A stretch of DNA of 55,379 nt from NCBI GenBank assembly GCA_001598975.1, contig BBXU01002782.1, positions 1 to 55,379 on the forward strand, given 5' to 3'. Source of the stretch: Parachlorella kessleri (taxonomy: Eukaryota; Chlorophyta; Trebouxiophyceae; Chlorellales; Chlorellaceae). The notes under the pieces were generated by a model, which was not told the DNA's origin, did not search any database, and saw nothing but the letters and a program-made list of their open reading frames with translations. This document shows, one piece after another, positions 1 through 11,289 of the stretch (the stretch's first letter is position 1; every line of letters starts with the position of its first letter). The translations under genes were made by a program, and so were the position numbers.

Positions 1-5
1 CCCCT

Positions 6-21
6 ACCCCCCCCCCCCCCC
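6..21. repeat. Poly(C) run at the window edge
   Basis: Sixteen C in a row next to the left end. Position and composition would suit an assembly break or simply a window cut inside a low-complexity intron of the kinase gene. Confidence 0.7.
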
Positions 22-265
22 GCTTCCCTCGCTGGACTCATCCGCATAGCCCTGGCTCGCCCAACTCCGACCCAGGCTTTCACAGCCAACACTGCTGTTG
101 CTACCTGCTCTGTATATGTAACACCACCTAATCTGTGCATGCAACACCACCTTTCGCTACTGCCCCACACGCACTGGGCTGCGGCGCACACGCCTCGATG
201 GCCCCAGCTCCCTCGCTCACTCCCTGGGTCCACTCACCCACCCACCAACCCACCCATCCACCCAC

Positions 266-3200
266 CAGTTGTGACAGGCTCCAGCGCGAGCGCCACCACC
301 CTAAGCTGCTGCACCAGGTGCATGTGCTGGCCCTTCTCTGCCTTGGTCATGATCTCCAGCCCACGCAACCGCGACTGCTTGGCAGTGTAGATCAGGTTGA
401 TGTGACCTGCAGGGACAAAGCGGCAAAGGCGGCTCCCCAAACCCATCCGATTGCAGTTTTCAATGGCAGCCACCGTCAAAGGCCGTTCTTACTGCTTTCC
501 CCTAACCTAAGCCTGTCCGGTCGCCATGTTCGTGGCATCAGATTTCAGGTCCAGGGCATGTACTGTGCTCCATGTGGCTTGGCACCTACGGCACCGCCTA
601 TGGAGCTTACTGCTAGTCAGTATGACTGATATCAGGCTGATAGCATAGGTCAGACACCACAAATGTCTGATTGCAACATGGACCAAACTCTGATTGGAGG
701 CTGCACATGTGGCATAACGGGGCGAGGTCACCTGAAGGCCACAACACTCTTTCCACAGGGACGGCTTGTCCTTTGGACCTCCACGGTGCGGATATCAGCA
801 GCAGCATGGAAGCTTTACCAGCGCCCACTTGCATGATGACCGCACGCTAGACTGAGTAAAGCACTACTGCCACCAGGCAGCTAGAATCACCCCCACATCT
901 CCACCAGTCCAGCTGGGCCCTAACCTCCTCGTACGCCAGCCGTGTCTAGCCGCGGCAGGCTGCATGTCATAGGAGGCCTGCCCCCATACCACCCCCACCA
1001 CATGGCTGCCATGGCTGCTCGCTGGGCCGGGCCACCCTCCAGCAAACCCTGCAAACCCTGCCCCCACCCACCCACAGGGCCGGGCCGTCCACCCCACAGC
1101 CCTGCATGACACGGCTCTGAACCCTTGTCCGAACCTCTCGCCAGCACTCACCGCTGTTAAGCTGGGCATCGGGCGCCAGGAGGAAGTTCATGTCCAGGCG
1201 CGGCAGGTTGCATGTGGCAAAGAGCTGCAGGGGAGCGGGGGGGAGCCACCGCCAGGCAGGGGGGAGAGTTAGGTCCTCCAGGCTGGCATGGTCTGCATGG
1301 GCAGCAGGGCACGTAAGGTAAGTGGGGACTTGGACCAAGTCCCACAAGGGTGCCCTTCAGGAGTGCCTGTGCTGTGTGCTGCCTTCCTGTTGGGTGGAGG
1401 CGCGGGGTGCTGGCTCTTCAGCCCCAGTTTCATAGGGCTACCTCTGTTCCACCACAGCAGGTCCTAAAGCGGCTCCAATACAAAAGCATCTCCCAGGGTG
1501 TGTAAGAGCGTGGGCCTCCTCGGGCTGTTCGCGCGTAAGTGCTTACCTGCGGCCCAGCCACCTTCGGCCGGGTGCTGCAACACATCATCGGCGCAGCACC
1601 TCGCTCACATATATGGTTCGCAGAGGAGGCTGCATCAATCCTTTCTGGCGTGCCATACACACTGCCTGCCATCTCACTGCCTACCTGACAGTAAGTGGAA
1701 CTCCTGTATGTGTTGAAGAGAGGGGCCCGCTTGCGTGGCCGCCTCAACCTTGCCCCAGTCAAACTGCGGCCCAGCCACTCGCCCCCCCGCGCCTGGCAGG
1801 ATGCCACCGGCACCTCCTGCTGCTGCTGCTGCTGAGCCTGCCATGCCCACTGCTCCCGCCTCGCCACCCTCAGCATGCCCGTCCTCCCTTCCAGCAGCTG
1901 GTGCCCCTGCTGTGCCTGCTTCCAGGATTGCCACGCGTGCGACATGGGTCTTGGCAAGCAGGATCTGCTTCAGCGCCCCCACTGTGAAGCGTGTGCCGCC
2001 CATCCACCTGCGGGTCTCACAGGGGACCCCTTAACCACACACAAAACCCCGCAGCAAGTAATTATAGGAGAACATACTGGGCATGTGCAGCGCTGTAGCT
2101 GTCGTTCGTTAAATAAGCTGCAGGTTCTACCCTGGACAAGCTGCCCTTGGCACCCCTCACCACCCTAGCCTGACCCCACAATGTGTCCCCTACAAGGGCG
2201 CACCAAGCTCACAGCCAACCGCGCACACCCTAGGTGCTCACTGTCAGCCCCAAGCTTCGGGTTGAGGGCACAGGTGAGCGCTAGGGTGCAGCCACCCGCC
2301 CGCACCTGAGGTGCTCCGTGCCGATGTCCAGGTTGGGTATGAGGCCAAAGGTGAGCGACAGGAAGGAGTAGTAGCGCCTGCCCGGGGGCTGCAGCACCGA
2401 CACGATGTCCAGGGCCGAGGTGGCGCCCCGAACGATGGCAAAGGCAGCGGTCAGGGGGTCCCACAGCCCTGAAAGGGAGGTGGGAAAGACAATACAGGGT
2501 TCAGTGATCTGGAACCTTCCTTTCCAGACCACCTGGACTGTGCTTCTTGCCAGCCCGCTACCCGACGTTCGGCACGTATTAAATGCTGTACCTCGCCTTT
2601 GCCTACTCAGCACGCTCACTGCCCAAGCCCCCGTGCATGCCTTCCCCTGCCCTGCTCTCCTTGCCAGCGCCTCTACCGAGCGCCAGGGCTCGAACTGGAC
2701 CATCACCAATCACACGTGGTACCTGTGAGATCACCTCACTCTGCACGGGTAGTGCCCGCCACTCACCTGTGCTTGCTGCAAGGGCATTGCCCGACCCACA
2801 GGGCACTTGTACCAGGGGGAGGCGCCGCATGGCGTCCCAGTCGCTCCTCCCCAGCAATCCCTGGAGCACCTCATAAGTGGTGCCGTCCCCGCCTGCAGGG
2901 AGGAGCAGGATGCTGCACGCTGGCGTCAGGACCTTACAGTTTAGAAACGGCATGTTCGCTTTGGTTGCATGGAGGGTCTGTGGTGCAGAGGAGGGCAGCA
3001 TCGCTGTGACAGTCCTGGCTCTGGCTGGACGGCCGGACCGCCAGGTCAATAATATGACTTCAGGTATGCAGGTTGAACACTCCATCTGCAGCAGATTGTA
3101 CGGAAGAGAGAGGACCACTTCCTACCTATGGAGACGACCGCGTCGTAGTCCCCAGGCTTGGTGTCCTGGAGGATCTCGGTTGCGTGGCGGCGGTGCATGG

Positions 3201-5903
3201 TGACATGCACCTTGAGAATGAGCCCAGCCGCCTCCAGCACAGGCTTGACCTGCTTCTCAAAGATGGCCGGCGCCCTGGCAACAGGGGAGTGACAGACAGG
3301 TTAGCGCTCGTCAAAGGCCCGAAAAAGGGGGGGGGGGGGGATGTTGTTAAGAAGTGACTCATATGACCCTCATAGATCGTGCCAATCCACCTGTCCTGGT
3401 GTATCATTTGTACAATCCATTCCTTTGTAGAAGGCCCCTTCTTCCATAGTTGAAACTCAAACAATTCCCATCACTTAAATCCCGCTGTCACCAGATAGCC
3501 GTACCTGCAGCGGCATGACCATAGATAAGCCTCAAAGCTTACAAAACGTGCTACAGGGGCTTCTTTGCCGCGCCATCGCAGCACATGGCGACGCCATGCG
3601 AAATGTGCACAACACCTGTGCCCAGCTCCGCAGCAATTTAGCGGCTGCAGTGCCGCTGCAGCGCTTAAGCAGCTGTGCATCCCCTAGGCCGGCTTTCGCC
3701 AGCGTCGTCAGCACGGTGCAGAGAAGCGGCCCCTACCCTTCTGGAGCAGCAACGTCTGGAACCGTGTCAAAGGAGCAGGTTGGTCGAGCTGCCTGGACGT
3801 TCCTCCACGCCCTGGCAGCCCAGTACCCAGACAAGCCCAGCCGCCAGCAAGTGCGTGACGTCACCAACTTGGTGAGCAGGAGCAGCCCACCGCCCCTCTA
3901 AAATTCCTTGGCTCATGACGCACGTGACAGGAAGGGCTTAGGTAGTCGCACAGCGAGGACGGGCTGCAGCTTTCTGCACTGAGCGGAGGGAACACATGCC
4001 CCATGGAATACCCTCCTAGCCTCGTCTGCCACAGGGCGGCTGGTGTGCAGGCCCGACGGTGCAGCCTGCGGTGTTGAGCTAGCTAACCAGGCTGAGCGGC
4101 CACCTGCTAACGTAAGCCAGGCTTGTGAGCGCAGTTGGATATCTTCACGCGTATGTACCCCTGCGCCGACTGTGCCCGCCACTTCAAGGAGATTGTCAGG
4201 TGAGCCCTCTCTTTGCACTTCCTGGGTGGCTGGTCGTGCACACAGAGTTGAAGGCGGTGAAACTGTTGTGGAAGGCGCAATGCAGTTATGCTCTGGGGCT
4301 TGCCTTTCTCAGAACTCAGGCAAGCCCAGAGCACAGCTGTATCCCGCCCTGTCAGTAAGGTTCCCCTCCTAATGCCACCGACCCCATGCTTGCCACCTAT
4401 GCCAAAAGAATCGGAAGGGGAAGGCGGCCACTGGAGGAGGAGCGGTCCGCCCGGTGGCACCACCCACTTGGTCCGCTCTCTGCAGCAGACTCTTGACAGC
4501 ACTAACCCCGTCAGCATCAACGCATTGCCCCTCCCCCGTGATCCTGCTGCCTTGCGTGTGCCCAGTGTCGGCCTTGTGCGGGCTCCTAGCCGACATAGGT
4601 GGGTGCGACCCCCCTGTGAGTGTGGCGCGACGCTCTGCATTTCGCTTCTAGCCACCCCCATGCCCAGCCATATGTCCACCTGCCCCCCCCCCCCCACCCG
4701 GTGCACACCACGCACGCAGGGCCAGCCCTGTGAGGGCCAGCAGCCGGCGTGAGCTGCAGCAGTGGATGTGCGAGGCGCACAACGCCGTCAACCGCAGCCT
4801 GGGCAAGCCCGCCTTCAACTGTGCCCTGGTGGAGGCGCGGTGGGGGGCGCTGGACTGCGATGATGAAGCCAAGTGCAGCCTAGCCGTGGGCACACGGCGG
4901 TAGGCAACCTGAAGAGGACTGTCATTTCCCAGCTAGCATAGGTACAGGAGGTGCAAGCTCTGTGGCAAGCCCTGGGGTGGCTGTATGCGCGGTACTTGTC
5001 CAATGTACAGGTGACTTATCATACAGTCAGGTACTTTCGAGTTTTGATCAGAACCATGCCCCGGTGCTCAAATGATTCACAAACCTAGGAAGCGCCCTTG
5101 CTGTGACAGTGTAGCTCGCCGACAGCTATGAGATATGGCATTGCATCACAGAAGCCAGCTCTTTCCTCACCTAAGAGTTGGGGATATTGTCAACTTCTTG
5201 TCGCATGGGCCCTCCCCTTGGCCCCAAGACCCACTGGTGGGTACTAGGTCAAGACACGCTGGAGTCGCCCTCGACCCCCCTCCCCCAGTGCAATGCCCAC
5301 CAACGACACCCTCCCACTGCTCGCCTGCTGCGCTTCCTGCTGCTCCCTGCTGGCTTTCTTTCAGGCCTAACACTCTTCTCTACTGCCCCTGCTTCAGTTG
5401 AGCTGCATCTCCTCTTCCAGTGGCCTTAGCTTATCTTGGGGAGAGAATTACTGGCTCAGAAATCAGGCAAGATTCAGGCTCATTCTGCATTCAACCCTGT
5501 CCACCCAGTATCCCAGTACCTCCTCCCTGCTCGCATTCCCTGCCACCCTCAATAAACACCCAGCTCACCCCGGAACCACACCCACACTCTGACCCCATGG
5601 CGCACCCACTTCCCTCCCCTCCCCCCAAGCAACCAAACACAGCAACACCCACCTGCCAGGGCCGCTGGCTGGGTTGATGATGACCAGCAGCCGGCGCGGC
5701 GCCTCCCTGCCTCCCCAGCAGCACCGCCGCCGCAGGGCATGGGCCACCTCCCTGCACCGGTGCTCCGCCAGCCTAATGGGCGGTGACTTGACCAGCTTGC
5801 GCCGCGGCTTGTCTGTGTTGCCGCCGCGAAGGGGGCAGTGCCAGAGGCGGAGGGTGCTGACAGTGTCGCCCTGGCTCACACCCACGATGTTGGCCCCAGG
5901 TAC
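266..5903 (-). CDS. Sphingoid long-chain base (sphingosine) kinase, DAGK catalytic domain, partial at 3' end
   Basis: Phosphorylates sphingoid bases using ATP (family knowledge). Eight phase-matched exons on the minus strand: 5903-5653, 3274-3126, 2892-2767, 2468-2306, 2007-1685, 1629-1547, 1224-1152, 406-266. Visible motifs in order: [13 protein letters not shown] (DAGK entry), [34 protein letters not shown] (the GGDGT ATP-binding loop, joined across an intron), [72 protein letters not shown] and [15 protein letters not shown]. Exon 2007-1685 adds an Ala/Gly-rich, probably disordered stretch of about 60 residues. The usual terminal D-x-DGE segment is absent; the donor at 266/265 points to at least one more exon beyond position 1. 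The N-terminus is not fixed: an open frame runs from exon 5903 back to an ATG at 6083 with no stop, but the acceptor-like CACAG before 5903 allows an upstream exon instead. Exon 1629-1547 is the least certain. The 2378-nt intron 5652-3275 contains ERV1 on the other strand. Confidence 0.85.
3515..4903 (+). CDS. ERV1: FAD-linked sulfhydryl oxidase, ERV1/ALR family
   Basis: Oxidises thiols to disulfides and passes electrons on through FAD; in plants and fungi it reoxidises the MIA40 import system of the mitochondrial intermembrane space (family knowledge). Three exons, 3515-3871, 4135-4199 and 4720-4903, give 201 residues with matching phases. Residues about 85-119 read [17 protein letters not shown], the FAD-binding helix; [14 protein letters not shown] holds the active-site CxxC (C129-C132); C158 and C175 form the expected C-x16-C structural pair around [10 protein letters not shown]. 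The C-terminus carries a second cysteine pair, CDDEAKC (C187, C193), in the place of the plant shuttle pair. It is CX5C here, while the plant pair I know is CX4C. The first about 80 residues are not conserved and may be a targeting or flexible segment; an internal start cannot be excluded. The gene lies wholly inside an intron of the minus-strand sphingosine-kinase gene. Confidence 0.92.
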
Positions 5904-6083
5904 CTGTGGAGCATGGTTGCAGAGAGTGGAGTACGCTTGCGTCACGCGGTGGGGCGCTTGGCTTCGCAGTGCCGCGCAGCACTGATTCTTCACCACCAAG
6001 CTGGCGTTGGGTGCACTAGCAGCTGGTAAGCATGGCACGCAAGCTGTGCAGTGCTTACAGTGCCATCTTGACTGTCCTCGCAA

Positions 6084-7397
6084 CCACTTTTAGGTTAGCT
6101 TGTCATGAATGCCGACAACCAGGGACCTGCAAGGCGCCCTGTCTTTTCACGGCCAACCTTGCGGGGCTATAACTTGGCACCAACCCCTCACTACCTATAT
6201 CTATGAATAACCCAAGGCAAAGGCTGCAGCCAGAACGTAACTTAGAACAGTCTCAGTGATCCCACCTCCTGCTGTCCGCTTGAAGCGTCCCCGAAGCAGC
6301 TGCCAAAGCACCCTTGGTTGGCCAAGGCCTGCAAAAGCAAGCGAGCCTAGGCGTTCCAGTCGGCGTCGCCATAAAGCAACACTCTGTTGTGCTGGTCCCT
6401 GCACCCAGCTTATCTTGGGCACTCCGCTCCTAACGTACTGCTACTTTCATAGTATTGCCATTGCAGCCAGCGGCTATTGAAGTTGCCACCTGCTGAGGCA
6501 CCAGGCCTATGCTGTCGCACCTGTGCTAGAGCGCATGTGCCGTCAGGCCGTATGAGCAGCGTGTTTGGCCGGCCTCCAATCTCGCAATCAAACTTCTGTT
6601 GCTCATGATCAGCTTGTTGAGTGGCACCCAGCAAGGTCTCCTGATTGGATCTAGCTGTCTCCATGGCATGCCCGTGACGAGTTAGACACTGGGTTGTGTG
6701 GAATTGTGGCTCTAGACAGGCAGGAGCTTTAACGAGTCGGGCATTAATGCTCGATCGCATGCTTCGTATGAGATGGTACTGCGGTGGCATTCTATTGGGT
6801 ACCACAAGGTTGGCATGACTTCTGTCAGTTAATGGGATGTGTGATGAGGCATTGGACTATACTACAAGCGCTCATTACTAACAGGCCGCAGCTGTCCTTC
6901 TTGCGCGCCGCCATCACAAGGCCAGGGTTACAGCACTCCAGAGATGTAAACCCTCATGCGTGGGGTGCCAGATGCACCAAAAGCAACAGGCACCACAAGT
7001 GCAAAGCGGCGATACAGCCAGCAATGTGCCAGCGAACAAGCGAGACAGTCCAATGCAGAAAGTAAGGGATACACGACTCCCTCAATTCAGGGAGGCAGTA
7101 AGGGGGAACAATGCGGTCACAAAACGTTTCTGTGGCCTTGGAGGGCCGCTTGGGTATTCAATTTTTGGGCAGAAACAGAGCAGGTTTGACAATGCGCCCA
7201 CCTCTCTGCTTTTGGTAGGAAAAATACATGCAAGGAAGCCACATTCCTGCGGCAAAGCTGTACACCCATTTATCATGCCACGCCTTCCCTAGGGCGGCGG
7301 CAGGCCTACCTAAGCTGAGCCAACACACACTGTACAGTGCTCCTGACTGTGCCTAACAACAGTTGGGTTCAACGCTCCATGCCACCTTGCCTGCCGG
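6084..7397. other. Intergenic region without a supported gene
   Basis: Lies between the 3' end of the F-box-RCC1 gene and the 5' part of the sphingosine-kinase gene, both on the minus strand. It should hold the kinase promoter and 5' UTR, perhaps a first coding exon. A minus-strand open frame at 6422-6201 ends near a donor-like AG/GTGGGA at 6266, but its phase does not match the next exon, so I did not add it. No other conserved protein or RNA signal was seen. Confidence 0.5.
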
Positions 7398-10300
7398 CTA
7401 AGCACCCCGAACCTTGCAAGTTTTCTTTTCAGTCGCCGGCAGCAGCAGCGCTTTCAGTGGTGGCCGCCGGTTCCGCCGCAACGTCCGGTCAGGGTGGACC
7501 ACCTTGAAGCCCTCCAGCAGCTTAGGCTCCCACCGGCTCTTGTCGTCACCATGGCCCAGCTGCCCACAGTCGCCGCGGCCCCACAGGTAGAGAGCGCCGT
7601 CATGGCAGATGGCTGCATTGTGCCAATCGCCGGCTGTTACACACACCACCCGCTTTTTCTGCATAACAAGAAGGGATAAGGGATGGGGGACTGAGTTCTC
7701 ATGCAGCATGTGGGCAAGGCCCGTTCCATTTTTGCGGCATGGCACCAGCATCCGACATACACGTGGACAGTGGAGCATGAGTTCCATCCGTAACCACTGC
7801 CACAGCACATCTATAACGTATTTCAAGAGACCAGCACACACCACCTGTGCCACACTGCTGCCGCCCTTGAAGATTCACCAGAACCCAATGAGACATGGCT
7901 GCAATAAAGTAGTAAGCAGCGAAATCCTGAGAAACAAGCAAGGCAGGGTAACACACCTGCAACTGCGGAATGGCGTGGAAGCGGTGCCGCTCTGCCCTGT
8001 CGCCTAACCCCAGCTGGCCATAGGAGTTGTCTCCTGCTGATCGCACCTCCAGCCGCCCCTGGCTTTGCACCAGTACTAGCGTGTGCATGGTGCCACACTG
8101 CACCTGCATGGCCCGCATGAGCTGCCCGCCCTCGGCTTCTAGTGTGAGTGGCACCTGCGGGGGGGATGCAGAGAAGCTGGTGGAGCAATGGACCACAAAA
8201 CATAATAGCTCGTGAACCAGCATTGAAAAGAAAGCCCGCCTCAGTGGGTCGTGGCAAGCCACAAGTGCCAAGAACGCGTCCGATGCAGGCCATGCCCCTA
8301 GGATAGCTGAGTTCCATACTCTAAGGATAATGTCACTGTCCTAGCAACTTGCACGCAACAAGCAAGGCATTGTGGCGACAAGTGGTCCGGAGGCTGCCCC
8401 ACAGTTGCATGCTATTCGGGCAACGGGCGGTTGGCCTCACCTCTGTGGGCACCATTCTGTCTAGGGTGTCACCAGTGCCGAGTTGCCCGTGCTTGTTGCA
8501 GCCAAAAGCCAGCAGCGTCCCACCCACTGTGACTGCCATGCTGTGGTCGCCGCCAGCAGCAATGGCAGTGACGCGCGCCGGAGGTTTAAGCTTGGTAGGT
8601 TCTAATGACTGGATGGCCTGGGGCACTGGGATGGCAATGGGCTGCGGGTTGGGTGCCTGCAATAAACAAAAGAGACAAAACAATCTTTACAAGTGATGGT
8701 AATCTTGACAGCCTCCTCACTATCAATCAAACGCCACCCCACAGCCGGCCACCAATGAGCGAACACCAAGGAGCAGGTTGTTTGCCAGGTGGCCATGCCC
8801 AAATGCTAAAAGGCTTTGATCATGCACCATGAACGTGCCTCCGCAACCCACCTGCACCAGGGCTACCAGTTGTTGATGGCCCAGCTGCCCAAACTTGGCG
8901 TCGCCCCATGTGAAGATCTTGCCATCTGCTGCTAGCGCCATGGAGTGCGCCCTGCCTGCTGCTGCTGACACAATGCGCTCGCCCCTGCAGACAGCGCCAG
9001 GCATAGTATGGTAAGCTTCACACATCAGCAGAACAACTGTCTGCTATTGCTAACAACAGAACGACATGTTGGATGGTCACTTTACCGTCCACAAGCACTA
9101 GTTAGACAACAAGAGCCATAATGTGCAGCAGATCCCAACATGAAGCACGCTGGCAACCAGCCACACAGACAAACACCGCAGCTAGTATAGCTACTACTTG
9201 AAGGCCCCCACAACACCTCACCTGATGGCCTCCACCAGGGTCAGCACTCCCTCATCATGGAAATGGCCATGCCCCAGCTGCCCATGCCGGCCGCGGCCGC
9301 ATGACCATAACTGCCCCGTTTCTGAGATGGCCAGTGTGTGGTTGGCGCCAGCGCACACGCTCACAACTCGTGTGCGCAGCAGCGAGCGGATCATCTTGGG
9401 CACAGCAACCTCAATGGGCGTCCAACCGCCGTGGCCAAGCTCGCCCGAGCTGGCCAGGCCCCAGGTGTACACATCGCCCCTGTAGCAGGCAATGATGAGA
9501 GAAGCTCAGATCCAGCACCGAGTTCGCACCGAACATCGTTAGCTGACCTAAACACTTTCACATCGTGAACTTGGGGCATCCGTGAACTTGGGGCATCGCC
9601 AAGGCAGCTTGCACCTGGGTTTTGAAGGGGCAGATCTGTGTAATAGCGCATGCCACCTCCTAACAATGCAGCCTTGAGTACCCTCAAAAACGTACTTGCG
9701 AGAGATGGATGCGGTGTGGCTGCTGCCGGCGCTGACCACAGCCAGCTGCACATCATCTGGCTGGCCCTGATAAAGTGCAACAGGGCGGTCTCGCTCCACA
9801 GTGCGCACTAGCTGCGGCTGGGATTGGTTGTTGTAGTCGATTAGACCCAGCTGGCCGTGGAAGCCTGCAACCAGCAACAGGGAGGGGCGATTAAGTGCGG
9901 ACGCGGGTACACCCTTTCGCTGCTTCTGCTGATTGCAGTAACCTGCGCACCTTGTAGCGGCCGGAGCTCGATAATACAGACAAACTGGTAAGACGGGAAC
10001 ATATAGTCAGCCCGCATACTTCCAGGCACACCACAGCACAGGCCCGCCCACCTCTGCCAGTGCTGTACAAGCCATACTCCAGGGGCTGGCTTGCATCGTC
10101 CGACTGCGAGCTGAAGAGTCCCACAGTATGGTAGCTGCCCAGTGCCACTGCCGTGCCTTGGGCTGCTGCATTGGACTGACCATTCACAAAATTGAGCAGC
10201 GTCACCCACGTCTCGCCTCGCCTGCAGGTGGGACAGGAAGCAGCCTTGAATACCCTTTGACACCTTAAACAGGTTGATGTCACCAAACAGTGGAATGCTA

Positions 10301-10960
10301 TCTTTTAGAGGACATGCTGTAACCCATTACCACAAGGCTTGTGCTTGGTTGCTATGCACAAAACCGTCCCAATCGCAGGCTCACTTGAGGTCAGGCTTGA
10401 GCCCCTTGGCCCTGGGAATGTCCTTGAGGAAAGCCTTGGCCACCTTGTCAGTTACGCCGCCCTTGACAAAATAGCTGCAGGTAGCTTCCAGGCAGGCCAG
10501 CTCCCTCGGCCCACAGTAACCCAGGATCTGCTCCAGCAACTGCAGATGGCAGCGCCAGGGAGTGATCACCTAGAACACCACCTGGCTATGGTGCCACGAA
10601 GCTAGAGTGTGACAGTCCTAGCACTCATAGGCTCCAGCTCTGGTCACAGAGCCCCAAGGTTGCAGATCCAGGCCAACAACCGCGCCTCACCTCCACAGGG
10701 ACAGACCCTAACAGGCCCGAAAGTGCAGGCTTGGCTCCGGCGTGGCCCCTTTGTCGAATCTGACGCAGATTATCCTTGGAGGCCCTGCCGGTCAGGCGCT
10801 GCAGCTTGCGCGAGGGTGCGTAAAAGGAGTCCAGCTGGAGGCTCTGGGGCGACACAAGGCCATCCCTGGGCGTCTTTTGCCCTGTCAGGGACTTCCTTTC
10901 GCTAGCATGCACTTTGCTGCTTGCCCGGGTGGCCACCCTGTCCTGGAATCTGCCCTCCAT
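7398..10960 (-). CDS. F-box-like protein with RCC1-repeat propeller
   Basis: Likely a substrate-recognition protein: an F-box-like segment that could bind SKP1, followed by an RCC1 beta-propeller that could bind a target. Function is inferred from domains. Nine exons with matching phases: 10960-10691, 10539-10385, 10221-10052, 9864-9696, 9479-9222, 8984-8852, 8656-8441, 8154-7957, 7658-7398; 1830 nt, 609 residues. Residues about 86-130 read VPVELLEQILGYCGPREL then ACLEATCSYF, the F-box pattern. RCC1 repeats run from about 160 to 585, with the GxxHT and GQLG signatures repeated (ALGSYHT, FHGQLG, SAGSSHT, VCAGANHTLAIS, RHGQLGHG, AAAGRAHSMAL, AAGGDHSMAV, KHGQLGTGD, QCGTMHTLVL, SYGQLGLGD, VTAGDWHNAAI). 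The tail after 585 is basic (RTLRRNRRPPLK). The first 85 residues are Ser/Arg/Lys-rich. I chose the acceptor before LLEQIL over one 24 nt upstream because it gives a continuous F-box. Shares a 329-bp intergenic region with the UBC12-like gene. Confidence 0.88.
9564..9597. repeat. Two perfect tandem copies of a 17-bp unit
   Basis: CGTGAACTTGGGGCATC twice without change, inside intron 9695-9480 of the F-box-RCC1 gene. Confidence 0.95.
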
Positions 10961-11289
10961 AGGCAGGCAGTTGACTCTGATATAACGGACTGGCTACAGG
11001 AGGTATCAGCTGTCCCAATTGGAGTTGCTATGATCTATTATTATGATAACTGAACTAAGGGAAGCCTGAGCAACTGATCGGGAGTCATCCCTTGCGCGCC
11101 AACCGCGTGCTGAGCCTGCGGCGAGCCACATGGCACGACATCCCTGTTGACATGCCGTGTTCGTTTCGGCAATATCAGAAACCACCGGCCTGGTTACTTC
11201 CTTCCGCAACCCAGCTTGGCCTACTGTGTCGTTGTCATGTTCGTGGGATCTCCAGCTGCTGCATCCCTACAATAGTTGACTCTCTACAG
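10961..11289. promoter_or_regulatory. Candidate bidirectional promoter, F-box-RCC1 / UBC12-like
   Basis: The two start codons (10960 minus, 11290 plus) face away from each other across 329 bp, so both promoters and both 5' UTRs must lie here unless there are non-coding first exons. No TATA box or named operator is evident. The shared region suggests, but does not prove, co-expression. Confidence 0.5.

Noticed and set aside
6201..6422. Open frame as first exon of the sphingosine kinase
   Set aside because: Its best donor leaves phase 1, while the next exon begins in phase 0; no conserved sequence supports it.
10540..10563. Acceptor at 10564/10563 adding eight residues (VITPWRCH...) before the F-box of the RCC1 protein
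   Set aside because: Phase allows it, but the shorter exon gives an unbroken F-box pattern VPVELLEQIL.
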